The notes: generated by a model from the letters alone, not told the origin. A stretch of DNA of 64,000 nt from an uncultured Candidatus Binatia bacterium (GCA_958295985.1 OY282432.1:3133001-3197000); one strand, 5' to 3'. Shown: positions 1 to 9,405, counted from the first letter of the stretch. Translations and numbers: made by a program.

Positions 1-2
1 GC

Positions 3-1268
3 CGCGGATTCGCCCGGTTCCCCATCCCCGTCTCGACGCCCGGGTTCGACAACGGACCCTACATTACCGGAGGACACTGGATCAGCAAGGACCCGGAGAC
101 CGGCGCGCGCAACGTCGGCAACTACCGCGGATTGGTCAAGTCCCCCCTGAGGTGCGGCGCCAACTCGGGCACGCCCCAGGACCTGTCGGCCCACTGGGAG
201 AAGTGCCGGGAGCGGGGCATCCCGCTGGAGGTGGCCATCGCCGTGGGCACGGTGCCGGCGGCCTCGTACACAGCCACCCAGAAGGTGCCGCCGGACATGG
301 ACGAGCTGGCCCTGGCCGGCGGGCTGGCGCGGACTCCCGTCCAGCTCGTCAAGTGCCAGACCGTGGACCTGGAAGTGCCTGCCACCTCCGAGGTGGTCTT
401 CGAGGGCATCATCCCCACCCACTACCTGGAGGAGGAAGGCCCCTTCGGCGAATCCATGGGCTACGTCGACCCCAGGACCATCGGCCCGGTGATGGAGCTG
501 ACGTGCGTCATGCACCGGAAGGACCCCATCTGGGTCTCCATCATCAGCCAGGTGACGCCCAGCGAAAGCTCGAAGATCAAGGCCATGGGCATGAGCACCC
601 TGGTGCACCGCTACCTGAGCCGCAAGGGCTTCGAGTCGGTGCAGGAGGTGTACATGATGGAAGACCTGGTGAACATGAGGCCGTACGTCGCCGTGCGGAT
701 GAAGAAGAAGGACGACGGCGAGCCCCGGCGGGTCATGGACGCCATCCTGCAGTACGGCGACCGGGTGGGGAAGTTCATCGTAACGGTGGACGAGGATATC
801 AACGCCAGTGATCCCGTGGCCGTGACCTGGGCCATCACGCACCGGTGCCAGCCGCACCGGGACGTCACCATCGTGCCCGACCGGCCCTTCGGCGCCACCC
901 CCATCGGCATGGTGGTGAGCCACCCTTCCAGCCGCTACGACAGCACCGACTCCGCGCTGCTGATCGACGCCACCCGCAAGGCCGACCTGCCGCCGCTGTC
1001 GCTGCCGAAGAAACCCTACATGGACCGGGCGGTGGAGATCTGGAAGGAGCTCGGGTTGCCCGAGCTCCAGCTCAAGGAGCCGTGGCACGGCTACCTGATG
1101 GGGCTCTGGCCCGATGAACTGGACGAGGAAGCACGGCTGGCGGCCGCCGGCGAATACGAGAAGGTGGGCGAGAAGCTGAAGGGCACGCGCGTCAACGTGG
1201 GCGAGGGGCAGACCCTTAAATCCATCCGCCTGGAATGGGGCAAGACCCATTCCGGCCGGTCGGTGTGA
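3..1268 (+). CDS. UbiD family decarboxylase, 3' part (5' end outside window)
   Basis: This is the last ~421 residues of a UbiD-type, prenylated-FMN-dependent (de)carboxylase; reading is open from the left edge. The family reversibly decarboxylates aromatic or alpha,beta-unsaturated acids in the cytoplasm. Seen directly: GPYITGG followed by DPETGARNVGNYR (family core, prFMN/metal region) at the left edge, and EGPFGESMGY, whose glutamate belongs to the conserved catalytic Glu-containing stretch. It ends in a long family-typical tail and stops at TGA 1266-1268. A molybdenum hydroxylase trio follows 103 bp downstream on the same strand, suggesting a joint role in oxidative and decarboxylative breakdown of a cyclic acid. 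No ubiX is present. Substrate unknown. Confidence 0.93.
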   Translation, partial: RGFARFPIPVSTPGFDNGPYITGGHWISKDPETGARNVGNYRGLVKSPLRCGANSGTPQDLSAHWEKCRERGIPLEVAIAVGTVPAASYTATQKVPPDMDELALAGGLARTPVQLVKCQTVDLEVPATSEVVFEGIIPTHYLEEEGPFGESMGYVDPRTIGPVMELTCVMHRKDPIWVSIISQVTPSESSKIKAMGMSTLVHRYLSRKGFESVQEVYMMEDLVNMRPYVAVRMKKKDDGEPRRVMDAILQYGDRVGKFIVTVDEDINASDPVAVTWAITHRCQPHRDVTIVPDRPFGATPIGMVVSHPSSRYDSTDSALLIDATRKADLPPLSLPKKPYMDRAVEIWKELGLPELQLKEPWHGYLMGLWPDELDEEARLAAAGEYEKVGEKLKGTRVNVGEGQTLKSIRLEWGKTHSGRSV

Positions 1269-1317
1269 CGGGAGCCTTTGCATCCGCACTTCGGCGGATG
1301 CCGTCTCCGAGGTGTAA

Positions 1318-1338
1318 GGGCGGGTTTCGAACCCGCCC
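1318..1338. repeat. Family R1 intergenic palindrome (copy a)
   Basis: Perfect 9-bp arms GGGCGGGTT / AACCCGCCC around a 3-base centre, lying between the UbiD gene and the molybdenum hydroxylase small subunit. It is one of five R1 copies in the window, all placed 30-80 bp before a plus-strand gene. It may act as a weak hairpin or REP-like unit. Confidence 0.8.
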
Positions 1339-1371
1339 GCGCCCGCATGGCGTAACCGCTCGAGGTCAACG

Positions 1372-1926
1372 ATGAAGAAAGACATGGTACTGAACGTCAA
1401 CGGCGAGGAACACGATATCGAGATCGAGCCCAACCGCCTGCTGCTGGAGGCCCTGCGCGAGGACGTGGGCCTCACCGGCACCAAGGAAGGTTGCAGCATC
1501 GGCGTCTGCGGGGCGTGCAGCGTCATCGTCGACGGCCGGCTCGTGAGTTCCTGCCTGACGCTGGCCGTCACCTGCGAGGGCAAGCGGATCGAGACCATCG
1601 AAGGACTGGCCCGCGACGGCGAGCTGCACCCGCTCCAGCGCTCCTTCGTGCAGTACGGCGGGCTTCAGTGCGGCATCTGCACTCCCGGCCAGATCATGGC
1701 CGCGAAGGCGTTGCTGGACCACAATCCCAACCCCACCACCGACCAGGTCAAGGAATGGATGTCGGCCAATCTGTGCCGCTGCACGGGCTACTACAAGATC
1801 CTCGAATCGGTCATGGCCGTGGTGGAAGGCAAGGTGGAAGCAGGGAAATCCGACGAGGCCGGCCGTCAGGCCAGGATCCAGAGCCTTTACCAATCGGACA
1901 CCTACAAGAGCGACGCCTCCGACTAG
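1372..1926 (+). CDS. (2Fe-2S) small subunit of xanthine dehydrogenase-type molybdenum hydroxylase (CoxS/XdhC-like)
   Basis: 184 residues, the usual length for CoxS-like subunits, which pass electrons from the molybdenum centre to FAD. The N-terminal plant-type ferredoxin cluster is visible as CSIGVCGACSV with a further Cys in SSCL. The C-terminal cluster is visible as CGICTPGQIM and NLCRCTGYYKI. The ATG at 1372 has GAGGT about 5 bases upstream. The tail after the second cluster is hydrophilic and slightly longer than usual. It is followed 32 bp later by the large subunit and then the FAD subunit, giving the order S-L-M. The complex is cytoplasmic and probably hydroxylates a heterocyclic or aromatic substrate. 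Confidence 0.95.
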   Translation: MKKDMVLNVNGEEHDIEIEPNRLLLEALREDVGLTGTKEGCSIGVCGACSVIVDGRLVSSCLTLAVTCEGKRIETIEGLARDGELHPLQRSFVQYGGLQCGICTPGQIMAAKALLDHNPNPTTDQVKEWMSANLCRCTGYYKILESVMAVVEGKVEAGKSDEAGRQARIQSLYQSDTYKSDASD

Positions 1927-1958
1927 GAACGAAGGACGGCTGCCTTTATGGGGGAGAC

Positions 1959-4244
1959 ATGAGCAAGGCCGAAAAGTTCGCGGTGCTGGGACAGAAAGTC
2001 GACCGCTTCGAGGGCTACGACAAGGTGATGGGAAGCGCGGCCTACGTGGCCGACGTCTTCCTGCCGGGAATGTTGACCGGCCGGATCCTGAGGAGCCCCT
2101 TCCCGCACGCCCGCATCCTCAACATCGACACCGGCCGCGCAGAGAAGCTTCGCGGCGTCAAGGCCGTGGTCACCGCCGAGGACACCTTGAAGAAAGGATG
2201 GGGCGTATTCTTTCCGGACCAGTATCCCCTGTCCGTGGGCAAGGCCCGGTACGTGGGCGAGGAGGTGGCGGCAGTGGCGGCCATCGACCGCGACACCGCG
2301 GAGGAGGCGCTGGACCTGATCGAGGTGGACTGGGAGGAGCTGCCCGCGGTGTTCGACGCGGAAGAGGCCATGCAGGACGGCGCCCCGCTCATTCATGAGG
2401 AGAAGGAGAACAACGTTGCACTCACCATCGACGTCGAGCGCGGCGACGTGGACGCGGCTTTCAAGGACTCGGATCTGGTAATCGAGGACACCTTCGAGAG
2501 CGTGCCGCAGTGGCACTCGGCCATCGAGACCATCGGCAGCGTCGCCGACTACTCGGCCAGCGGCAAGTACACCGTCTACATGAACACCCAGACGCTATTC
2601 ATGGCCCGTATGCGCATCGCCTCCGCCCTGGGCGTGCGGGAGGCCGACGTGCGGGTCATCCAGACCGCGGTGGGCGGAGGCTTCGGCGGCAAGTCCTGCG
2701 ACGACAACAACGCGGTGGTGAACGCGATTCTGGCCCGCAAGGCACGACGCCCGGTGAAGATCATCAACACTCGGGAAGAGGAGTTCCTGGCCGGCAGCCG
2801 GCCCCGGGTCAACATGAAGGTCTGGGTGCGCATGGGCTTCAAGCGCGACGGCCGGATCCGCGCCAAGCACATGAGGATCATCGCCGACAACGGCGCCTAC
2901 AGCGGCAAGGCGCCGGCCATCACCGGAGTAGCCGCGCTGCGGCACGACACCTGCTACCAGTACTCCGACGTCCGCTCCGAGGCCTACCTCGTCTACACCA
3001 ACAAGATCCCCACGGGAGCGTTCCGCGGTTTCGGCAACCCGTCCGCGGAGTTTTCCGTGGAGCAGATGATGGACATCGCCGCGGACGAACTGGGCATGGA
3101 CCCGTTCGACGTGGCGCGGCTCAACGCCGCCCATCCCGGCTACGTCTCGCCCCACGGCAACCGGGTCATAAGCTGCGAACTCACGCAGTGCGTCGACCGC
3201 ACCGAGCGGATGATCGGCTGGAAGGAGAAGCGGGCCAACCGCAAGCCCAACCGCGGGCTGGGCATGGGCTGCACCGTGCACGTGAGCGGCAAGCGTCACT
3301 TCGGCGACTACGACGGCAGCTCGGCCACCATCAAGATGAACGAGGACGGCAAGGCGTTCATCCTGAGCGGCGAGGGCGAGACCGGCCAGGGGCACTGGAC
3401 CGCCATGTGCCAGATCGCCGCCGAGGAGTTGGGCGTCCCCTTCTCCGACGTGGCCATCTCCGAGGCCGACACCGACCTCGCCACCTTCTGTCTCGGCAAC
3501 TACGCCAGCCGGCTGACCTACGTCGGCGGCAACGCGGTAAAGAACGCCGCCACCAAGGTCAAGGAGCTGCTGTTCGAGACCGCCTCCGAGATGCTGGAGG
3601 CCGACCCCTCGGACCTGGTGTCCCGAGACGGTTTCATTTTCGTGCAGGGCGCGGAGCAGCGCTCCATCAGCGTGGCGGACGTGGTGCGGGGGCGGCAGTT
3701 CCGGCGCGGCGGCGCTCCCATCGTGGCGTCCGGCAGCTTCGACGCCGACTCGGTGAGCCAGGACGGCGAGCGCTTCGGCAACGAGTCCGGCGCCTACAAC
3801 TTCGGCTGCCAGGCGGCGGAGGTGGAGGTGGACCCGGATACCGGCCGGGTAACGGTGATCCAGTACGCGGTGGCGTCGGACTGCGGCACGGTGATCTTTC
3901 CCATCGGCGCCGAGGGGCAGGTGGAAGGCTCCATCGCCCAGGGGCTGGGATACGCGCTCATCGAAGGCATCCGCATGGAGGAAGGCCGCCCGGTCAATCC
4001 CAACTTCAGCGACTACCGGCTGGCGTCCATGCGCGACATGCCCAACCTGGTGCACGAGTTCGCGGATTCCTATGAGCCCACGGGTCCCTTCGGCGCCAAG
4101 GGCCTCGGCGAGCTGGGCATGGACCCGGTGGCGGCCATCATCAGCAACGCCGTCTACGACGCTGTGGGGGTACGCATCAAGACCCTCCCCATCACCGCGG
4201 AAAAGGTGCGGCGCGCCATTCAGGAAAAGAAGAACAGGAGCTGA
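1959..4244 (+). CDS. Molybdopterin-binding large subunit of xanthine dehydrogenase-type hydroxylase
   Basis: 761 residues. The start was set at ATG 1959 because GGGGGAG lies just upstream; the open frame extends further left only as a shadow of the small subunit gene. The N-terminal aldehyde oxidase/xanthine dehydrogenase a/b hammerhead domain begins with DRFEGYDKVMGSAAYVAD. Molybdopterin-binding motifs are GGGFGGKS, GAFRGFGNP, GEGETGQGHW and the C-terminal AKGLGELG carrying the catalytic Glu. The active-site loop reads GAFRGFG, so the form I CO dehydrogenase motif (AYXCSFR) is absent and a true CO dehydrogenase is unlikely. Neighbours are the matching small subunit and FAD subunit. Substrate not predictable. 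Confidence 0.95.
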   Translation: MSKAEKFAVLGQKVDRFEGYDKVMGSAAYVADVFLPGMLTGRILRSPFPHARILNIDTGRAEKLRGVKAVVTAEDTLKKGWGVFFPDQYPLSVGKARYVGEEVAAVAAIDRDTAEEALDLIEVDWEELPAVFDAEEAMQDGAPLIHEEKENNVALTIDVERGDVDAAFKDSDLVIEDTFESVPQWHSAIETIGSVADYSASGKYTVYMNTQTLFMARMRIASALGVREADVRVIQTAVGGGFGGKSCDDNNAVVNAILARKARRPVKIINTREEEFLAGSRPRVNMKVWVRMGFKRDGRIRAKHMRIIADNGAYSGKAPAITGVAALRHDTCYQYSDVRSEAYLVYTNKIPTGAFRGFGNPSAEFSVEQMMDIAADELGMDPFDVARLNAAHPGYVSPHGNRVISCELTQCVDRTERMIGWKEKRANRKPNRGLGMGCTVHVSGKRHFGDYDGSSATIKMNEDGKAFILSGEGETGQGHWTAMCQIAAEELGVPFSDVAISEADTDLATFCLGNYASRLTYVGGNAVKNAATKVKELLFETASEMLEADPSDLVSRDGFIFVQGAEQRSISVADVVRGRQFRRGGAPIVASGSFDADSVSQDGERFGNESGAYNFGCQAAEVEVDPDTGRVTVIQYAVASDCGTVIFPIGAEGQVEGSIAQGLGYALIEGIRMEEGRPVNPNFSDYRLASMRDMPNLVHEFADSYEPTGPFGAKGLGELGMDPVAAIISNAVYDAVGVRIKTLPITAEKVRRAIQEKKNRS

Positions 4245-4247
4245 ATC

Positions 4248-5111
4248 ATGCGGGCGCGTTTCGATTACCTCGAGCCCACGGGCCTCGACGAGGCCTGCCG
4301 GCTGCTCCGGGAGCACGGCGGCGACGCCAAGCTGCTGGCCGGCGGCACCGCCCTGGTGATGTGGATGCGCATGGGCCTGTTGAGCCCGAAGTTCGTCATC
4401 AACCTCGACACCGTCACGGGCCTCGACGGCATCGCCTTCGACCCTTCCGACGGCCTGCGCATCGGCGCCGGCGTCAAACACCGGGACCTGGAGCTTTGTC
4501 CGGAGGTGCAAGAGCACTATCCCCTGCTCCAGGAGACCTTCTACAAGGTGGCGCAGCCGCGGATCCGGCTGATGGCCACGGTGGGCGGCAACCTGAGCCA
4601 CGGCGACCCGCTCACCGACCCGGGGGCCGCCTTCATGGCGCTGGACGCGGAGGTGACGCTCCGCAGCAGCCGCGGCGAGCGCACGCTGTCGGTGGAGGAC
4701 TTCTTCGTCGATTACTACGAGACCGCCCTGGAGCCCGACGAGATCCTGACCTCCATCCACGTGCCGCCCCCCGCCGGGCCGGCCTGGTCCCACATCAAGT
4801 TCACGCCTCGGAGCGAGGAGGACTTCGCCACCGTGGGCGTGGCGGTCACCATGACCGGCGAAGGCATCCGTTGCGACGACGCGCGCATCGCCCTCAACTC
4901 CGTGGGCCCCGTCATCTTCCGCGCTCGGGCCGCGGAAGAGGTCCTGCGCGGCAGGGAGATCACGCCGTCCGTGCTGGAGGAGGCGGGAGCCGCGGCCGCG
5001 GAAGCATCCGACCCCATCGAGGACGTACGGGGCTCCTCGGAATACAAGCGCGAGCTCGTGGCCGTGTTCGTGCGCCGGGCCGTCGAACGGGCGGCCGCGC
5101 AGCTGGGCTGA
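4248..5111 (+). CDS. FAD-binding medium subunit of molybdenum hydroxylase (CoxM-like)
   Basis: 287 residues, standard for the FAD subunit. The N-terminal FAD_binding_5 region contains LLAGGTALVMWMRMG (the AGGT/S FAD motif), then the second FAD motif ATVGGNLSHGDPLTDPG near residue 107. The C-terminal CO_deh_flav_C domain spans about residues 180-285. AGGAG precedes the ATG at 4248, only 3 bp after the large-subunit stop, indicating tight co-transcription. It accepts electrons from the 2Fe-2S subunit and passes them to an acceptor not visible here. Confidence that the three genes form one enzyme is high. Confidence 0.95.
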   Translation: MRARFDYLEPTGLDEACRLLREHGGDAKLLAGGTALVMWMRMGLLSPKFVINLDTVTGLDGIAFDPSDGLRIGAGVKHRDLELCPEVQEHYPLLQETFYKVAQPRIRLMATVGGNLSHGDPLTDPGAAFMALDAEVTLRSSRGERTLSVEDFFVDYYETALEPDEILTSIHVPPPAGPAWSHIKFTPRSEEDFATVGVAVTMTGEGIRCDDARIALNSVGPVIFRARAAEEVLRGREITPSVLEEAGAAAAEASDPIEDVRGSSEYKRELVAVFVRRAVERAAAQLG

Positions 5112-5156
5112 CCCCAGCGTGGCGGCCCGTGCCGATCGACAGCGCCGTGCGGGCGC

Positions 5157-5177
5157 GGGCGGGTTTGAAACCCGCCC
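5157..5177. repeat. Family R1 intergenic palindrome (copy b)
   Basis: Nearly full palindrome GGGCGGGTTT / AAACCCGCCC with a single central base. Flanking GCGC/GCGC bases prolong the possible stem. It lies between the molybdenum hydroxylase operon and the first FAD oxidoreductase gene. Confidence 0.8.
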
Positions 5178-5195
5178 CTGCGCCCCCGTATCCCC

Positions 5196-6815
5196 ATGGC
5201 GCAGGCACTCAGCATACCGGGAACACCCCTCATGACCATGGACGAAAACTGGGACGTGATCCTCATCGGCGCGGGGCAGAACAACTTCGCCCTGGGTACC
5301 TATCTGGGCATGGCGGGCCTTGAGACCGTCATCTGCGAAAGCCGGCTGGAGAACGGCGGCCGGCTCTTTTCCGAAGAGATCACCCTCCCGGGCTACTGGC
5401 ACAACAGTCTCGCCTACTTCCAGGACAACCGTGAGCTCTCTCCGGTATGGCGGGAGCTGGACTGGGAGAACGGCCACCACGCCGAGTTCGTCACGCCGCC
5501 GGTGATCAGCTCGCTGCTGTTGCCCGACGGCGCCTCGGTGTCCCATCACCAGGATCTGGACGGCACCCTCGCGTCCGTGGCGCAGCATTCGGCCGAGGAC
5601 ACCGCGGCCTGGAAAGACGTCCACCAGCGGTTTCGCGCCATCGTCCGCGATATCGTCATCCCCTCGTACTATGCGCCGCCCGGACCCCAGGGCGAGCTTG
5701 AACAACGCATCGAGGCCATGCCGGCCGGGGCGGACTTCAACCGCTTCTCGCGCATGACCGCTGCCCAACTGGCGGAGCGCCTGTTCACCAGCGAGGCGGT
5801 ACGGACCCTGGTGCTGTCCCAGATGACCATTCCCCGGGGCTGGGCGCCGGACTACCCGGGCGGCGGGCGCGAGTTGTTGGCGCTGATCGCCGGGGACGAG
5901 GCGCCGCAGCTTGCGCGCGGCGGCTCCCATTCCATCGCCCAGGTGCTGCAACGGGCCTACGTGAAGAACGGCGGCCAGATCCGGGCGCTCCATCACGTGG
6001 AGAAGATCCTGGTGGACGGCGGCCGGGCCGCAGGCGTCCGTCTGCGGGACGGCCGCGAGTGGAAGGCGCGGCTGGCGGTGGTGTCCAACGTGGACCCCTA
6101 CGGCACGTTCATCGAGATGGTGGGCGAAGAGTACCTGGAGCAGGACTTTTCGCAGGCCGTCCGCGCCATCGAGCCGGACGAGTTCTCCTACTTCCAGGTG
6201 CATCTGGCACTGAAGGCGCCGCTCCGGTTCGCGGTGCACGAAGCAGCGGACGAAGCCGTGGGCATGGCCATGAACGTCAACTACGGACCCCGCTCCGCCG
6301 ACGACCTGAAGCTGATGTGGAACGAGATCCGCGCCGGCGAGTTCCCCGGGCACTTCTGCTTCCATGTCACCTGCCCGACCCGGTTCGACCCGTTGCAGGC
6401 GCCCCCGGCCAAGCACACCGCGTCGCTGTTCATGCCGGTCCCCTACCAACTCAAGGGCCGGCGGCCGGAGGAGTGGGTGGGCCTCAAGAACGACTTCATG
6501 GAACGGGTGCTTTCGGAATTGCGCGGCGTCGCCACCAACCTCACGGACGACAACATCGTCATGAAGGTGGCCATGGACCCGTTCTACCTCGCGGGCCGCT
6601 GGCAGAACATGCGCCGGGGTTCGGTGTGGGTGGCCCGGAAGACGGTGGACCAGATGGGCGAGAACCGCCCTATCCCGCAACTGGCCCGCTACCGAACGCC
6701 CATCCGGGGGCTCTATCAGGTGGGCGTGGCCACGCATCCCGCGGACGCGGTCATCGCCGGCTCCGGAAGGGCCGCGTGGAGCGTCCTCCGGCAGGACCTT
6801 CACCTCGGAAGGTGA
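5196..6815 (+). CDS. FAD-dependent oxidoreductase, phytoene desaturase/carotenoid isomerase type (paralogue 1)
   Basis: 539 residues (start at ATG 5196; internal ATGs at 5232 and 5238 are equally possible and place the Rossmann motif nearer the N-terminus). The family (NAD(P)/FAD-dependent oxidoreductase, CrtI-like) oxidises or isomerises hydrophobic or CoA-linked compounds. The dinucleotide motif reads DVILIGAGQNNFALG, where the third glycine of GxGxxG is Asn. The downstream ESRLENGGR matches the usual E(x5)GGR loop. The C-terminal FAD-binding motif GLYQVGVATHPADAVIAGSGR is recognisable. A close tandem paralogue follows 38 bp later, so a heterodimer or consecutive steps are possible. A carotenoid role is unlikely, as no carotenoid genes are nearby. 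Confidence 0.85.
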   Translation: MAQALSIPGTPLMTMDENWDVILIGAGQNNFALGTYLGMAGLETVICESRLENGGRLFSEEITLPGYWHNSLAYFQDNRELSPVWRELDWENGHHAEFVTPPVISSLLLPDGASVSHHQDLDGTLASVAQHSAEDTAAWKDVHQRFRAIVRDIVIPSYYAPPGPQGELEQRIEAMPAGADFNRFSRMTAAQLAERLFTSEAVRTLVLSQMTIPRGWAPDYPGGGRELLALIAGDEAPQLARGGSHSIAQVLQRAYVKNGGQIRALHHVEKILVDGGRAAGVRLRDGREWKARLAVVSNVDPYGTFIEMVGEEYLEQDFSQAVRAIEPDEFSYFQVHLALKAPLRFAVHEAADEAVGMAMNVNYGPRSADDLKLMWNEIRAGEFPGHFCFHVTCPTRFDPLQAPPAKHTASLFMPVPYQLKGRRPEEWVGLKNDFMERVLSELRGVATNLTDDNIVMKVAMDPFYLAGRWQNMRRGSVWVARKTVDQMGENRPIPQLARYRTPIRGLYQVGVATHPADAVIAGSGRAAWSVLRQDLHLGR

Positions 6816-6853
6816 ACCGCCCTGGCGAGCTGATGCACGAAGGCAGGTGAATC

Positions 6854-8497
6854 GTGGCGAAGTTGCTGCATTACGACGGCGTGGTGATCGGCGCCGGGCA
6901 CAACGGCATGGTCTGCGCCGGCTACCTGGGCAAATCCGGACAGAAGATCCTCGTGATCGAGAAGAACATGGAGGTGGGCGGGGGACTCGACTCCCACGAG
7001 GACCGGAACTATCCGGGGTTCTGGCACAATATCCACTCGGTGTTTCACCGCGGCCTGATGATGCTGCCCTGGTTCCGGGACCTCGAAATGGAACGCATGG
7101 GCATCCACTACTACAAGCCCGACCCCGGGGTGGTACAGCACTTTCTCGACCGCACCTACCTGGGCTGGTTCGCCGACGTCGAGCGGACCATCGCCACCAT
7201 CGAGCGGTATTCCCGGAAGGACGCCGCCGCGTTCCGGGACATCTGGAGCCGCTGGCAGCCGGTGGTCAAGAACATCGTCTTCCCCGAGACCTATTGCCCG
7301 CCCATCCCCATGGACGAGAAGCGGCCGCTGCTGGAAGGTCTGGCCGAGGGCCGGGAGTACCTGCGCTACTTCGACACCACGCCGGAACAGTTCATCCTGG
7401 AGCACTTCGAGCATACCCGGGTGCGGGCCTTCATCGGCTTCCTGGCGGTGATGCGGGGCTACGAGCTGGACGCGCCCAACACCGGTTATCTGGTGCCTGC
7501 CATGATCGCCTGGGGGGTGAACCCGCAGCTCTGCCGAGGCACCTCCCACGCCCTGGGCGACAACCTGGCGCACATGCTGTCACACAACGGCGTCGACTAC
7601 GTCGAGGCCGTGGGGGTGGAGCGGATCCTGGTAGAACGGGGCCGCGCCACCGCGGTGGTGCTGGAAGATGGGACGGTGGTGCACGCGAAACGCTTCATCG
7701 CCTCCAACGTCAACCCGGTGGAGACCTTCATCAAGCTGGTGGGGGCGGAGAATCTCGATGTGGACTTCAGCGCCAGGGCGGCGGGCTTCCGCTTCTCCAA
7801 GACCACCCCGATCTTCGCCACCAACCTGGCCCTGAACGAGCGGCCGCGCTACCTCACCGAGGACGAGCACCCGGAGGTGGCCGGCAGCTTCATGCACATC
7901 GTCGGTCTGGAGACCTACGAGGACCTGCGCAACCTGTTCGACGACTGCCGTTCCGGACAACTGCCGCGCAAGCCCTTCATGAACGGCGCCACGCCTTCCC
8001 ATCACGACCCCACGCAGGCGCCGCCGGGCAAGGCCACCGCGTTCATGTGGCAGCTCGCCCCCTACAACCTGTGGGGCAATCCACTCAACTGGGACAAGGC
8101 CAGGGCCGAGTGGTTCGAGCGGCAACTCGGTGTGTGGCGCCAGTACGCGCCCAACCTCACCGACGACAATATCCTGTCGCGCGACTCCACCACGCCGCTG
8201 GACATCGAGCGCCACGACCGCAACATGTACGAGGGGGACTGGATGGTCGGCGAGTATTCCGGCGACCAGGCCCTGGAGAACCGCCCCTTCCCCGGATGGT
8301 CCCAGTACCGCACGCCCGTCTCGGGGCTCTACCTGTGCGGCTCCTCGTGCCACCCCGGCGGCAACATCACCGGCGCCCCGGGATACAACGCGGCCCAGAC
8401 CATCGCCCGGGACCTGGGGCTGAAGCTCTGGTGGGAGCCGCTGGACCTGCGGCGGCAGCTCCGGGAGATGAACGAGCGCGCGGGGGGCGGCGCGTAA
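6854..8497 (+). CDS. FAD-dependent oxidoreductase, phytoene desaturase type (paralogue 2)
   Basis: 547 residues starting at GTG 6854, with AGGCAGGTGA just before it. The Rossmann motif is intact, DGVVIGAGHNGMVCAGYLGKSG, followed by EKNMEVGGGLDS. The C-terminus has GLYLCGSSCHPGGNITGAPGYNA, the classic second FAD/substrate motif of this family. It resembles the preceding gene over its whole length (both share AVPGYWHN-like and LTDDNI segments), indicating tandem duplication. It is probably co-transcribed with its partner and cytoplasmic or membrane-associated. Substrate unknown. Confidence 0.9.
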   Translation: MAKLLHYDGVVIGAGHNGMVCAGYLGKSGQKILVIEKNMEVGGGLDSHEDRNYPGFWHNIHSVFHRGLMMLPWFRDLEMERMGIHYYKPDPGVVQHFLDRTYLGWFADVERTIATIERYSRKDAAAFRDIWSRWQPVVKNIVFPETYCPPIPMDEKRPLLEGLAEGREYLRYFDTTPEQFILEHFEHTRVRAFIGFLAVMRGYELDAPNTGYLVPAMIAWGVNPQLCRGTSHALGDNLAHMLSHNGVDYVEAVGVERILVERGRATAVVLEDGTVVHAKRFIASNVNPVETFIKLVGAENLDVDFSARAAGFRFSKTTPIFATNLALNERPRYLTEDEHPEVAGSFMHIVGLETYEDLRNLFDDCRSGQLPRKPFMNGATPSHHDPTQAPPGKATAFMWQLAPYNLWGNPLNWDKARAEWFERQLGVWRQYAPNLTDDNILSRDSTTPLDIERHDRNMYEGDWMVGEYSGDQALENRPFPGWSQYRTPVSGLYLCGSSCHPGGNITGAPGYNAAQTIARDLGLKLWWEPLDLRRQLREMNERAGGGA

Positions 8498-8546
8498 CGG
8501 CGATGCGGGTTAGGCCACGGCCGCGGTCCGGGGCAAACGCGGGCAC

Positions 8547-8567
8547 GGGCAGGTTTGAAACGCACCC
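8547..8567. repeat. Family R1 palindrome, degenerate (copy c)
   Basis: GGGCAGGTTTGAAACGCACCC matches R1 with several changes that break the outer arms. It lies between the second FAD oxidoreductase and the SDR, in the same relative place as the better copies. Confidence 0.55.
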
Positions 8568-8624
8568 CCGCGACAGCTACGCCGGACGCAGCAGGTGGCA
8601 TTGCCGGTTTTCACTGGAGGACAC

Positions 8625-9371
8625 ATGGGACGGCTCGAGGACAAGGTCGCCATCGTAACCGGCGGCGCCCGCAACATCGGCGCGGTCTACGCCAAGGCGC
8701 TGGCGGCCGAAGGCGCCCGCGTGGTCATCGCGGACGTGCTGGACGGTTCCTCCGCGGCCAGGGCCATCGAAGGGACCGGAGGACAGGCTGTAAGCGTCGA
8801 GGTGGACGTCTCCCGGGAGGACGACACGCTGCGCATGGCGCAGACGGCCATGGACGCGTTCGGGCGCATCGACATCCTGGTCAACAACGCCGCCATCTAC
8901 CTCAGCATCAACCGGCGGCCGTTCTACGAGATCTCCGAGGAAGAGTGGGACCGGGTGACCGCAGTGAACATCAAGGGGGTCTTCCTGTGCGCCAAGGCGG
9001 TGTTTCCCCACATGCGGGACCGTAACGGCGGCAAGATCGTCAACATCTCATCCAACACGGTCATGGCGGGCACGCCGAACTTCCTTCACTACATCGCGTC
9101 GAAGTCCGCGCTCGTGGGCATGACCCGCTCCATGGCACGGGAGCTCGGGGCGCACGGCATCAACGTGAACGCCATCGCGCCGGGCCTGGTGGAGCACGAG
9201 GGGCAGACCGTGCCGGGTGAGATATCCGCGAGCCGCGTGAGCGCGCGGTCCATCCAGCGGCGGCAAGTGCCGGAGGACCTCACCGGCGCCCTGCTCTACC
9301 TGGCCTCTCCCGACAGTGACTTCGTCACCGGCCTGACCCTGGTGGTGGACGGCGGCAACGTCCTGCACTGA
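8625..9371 (+). CDS. Short-chain dehydrogenase/reductase (SDR 1)
   Basis: 248 residues. ATG 8625 was chosen because GGAGG sits 4 bases upstream; an upstream GTG at 8595 has no ribosome site. This is a classical SDR: cofactor motif TGGARNIGAVYAK near residue 13, NNAAI near 90, catalytic Ser in VNISSN and YIASK (Tyr/Lys) near 155. The Rossmann strand ends in ADV, which fits NAD(H) better than NADP(H). It lies in the plus-strand catabolic run between the FAD enzymes and the second UbiD, so oxidation of a hydroxylated intermediate is plausible. Confidence 0.93.
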   Translation: MGRLEDKVAIVTGGARNIGAVYAKALAAEGARVVIADVLDGSSAARAIEGTGGQAVSVEVDVSREDDTLRMAQTAMDAFGRIDILVNNAAIYLSINRRPFYEISEEEWDRVTAVNIKGVFLCAKAVFPHMRDRNGGKIVNISSNTVMAGTPNFLHYIASKSALVGMTRSMARELGAHGINVNAIAPGLVEHEGQTVPGEISASRVSARSIQRRQVPEDLTGALLYLASPDSDFVTGLTLVVDGGNVLH

Positions 9372-9405
9372 CGAGCCCGTAGCCCGCGGGACGATGACCG
9401 CGCAG

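Noticed and set aside
1959-4244. CO dehydrogenase large subunit
   Set aside because: The active-site loop is GAFRGFG, not AYXCSFR, so only the broader xanthine dehydrogenase family is claimed.
2595-6803. 1402-codon minus-strand open frame
   Set aside because: It is antisense to the molybdenum hydroxylase and FAD oxidoreductase genes, with Arg/His/Gly-rich translation and no family motif; long antisense frames are expected at this GC content.
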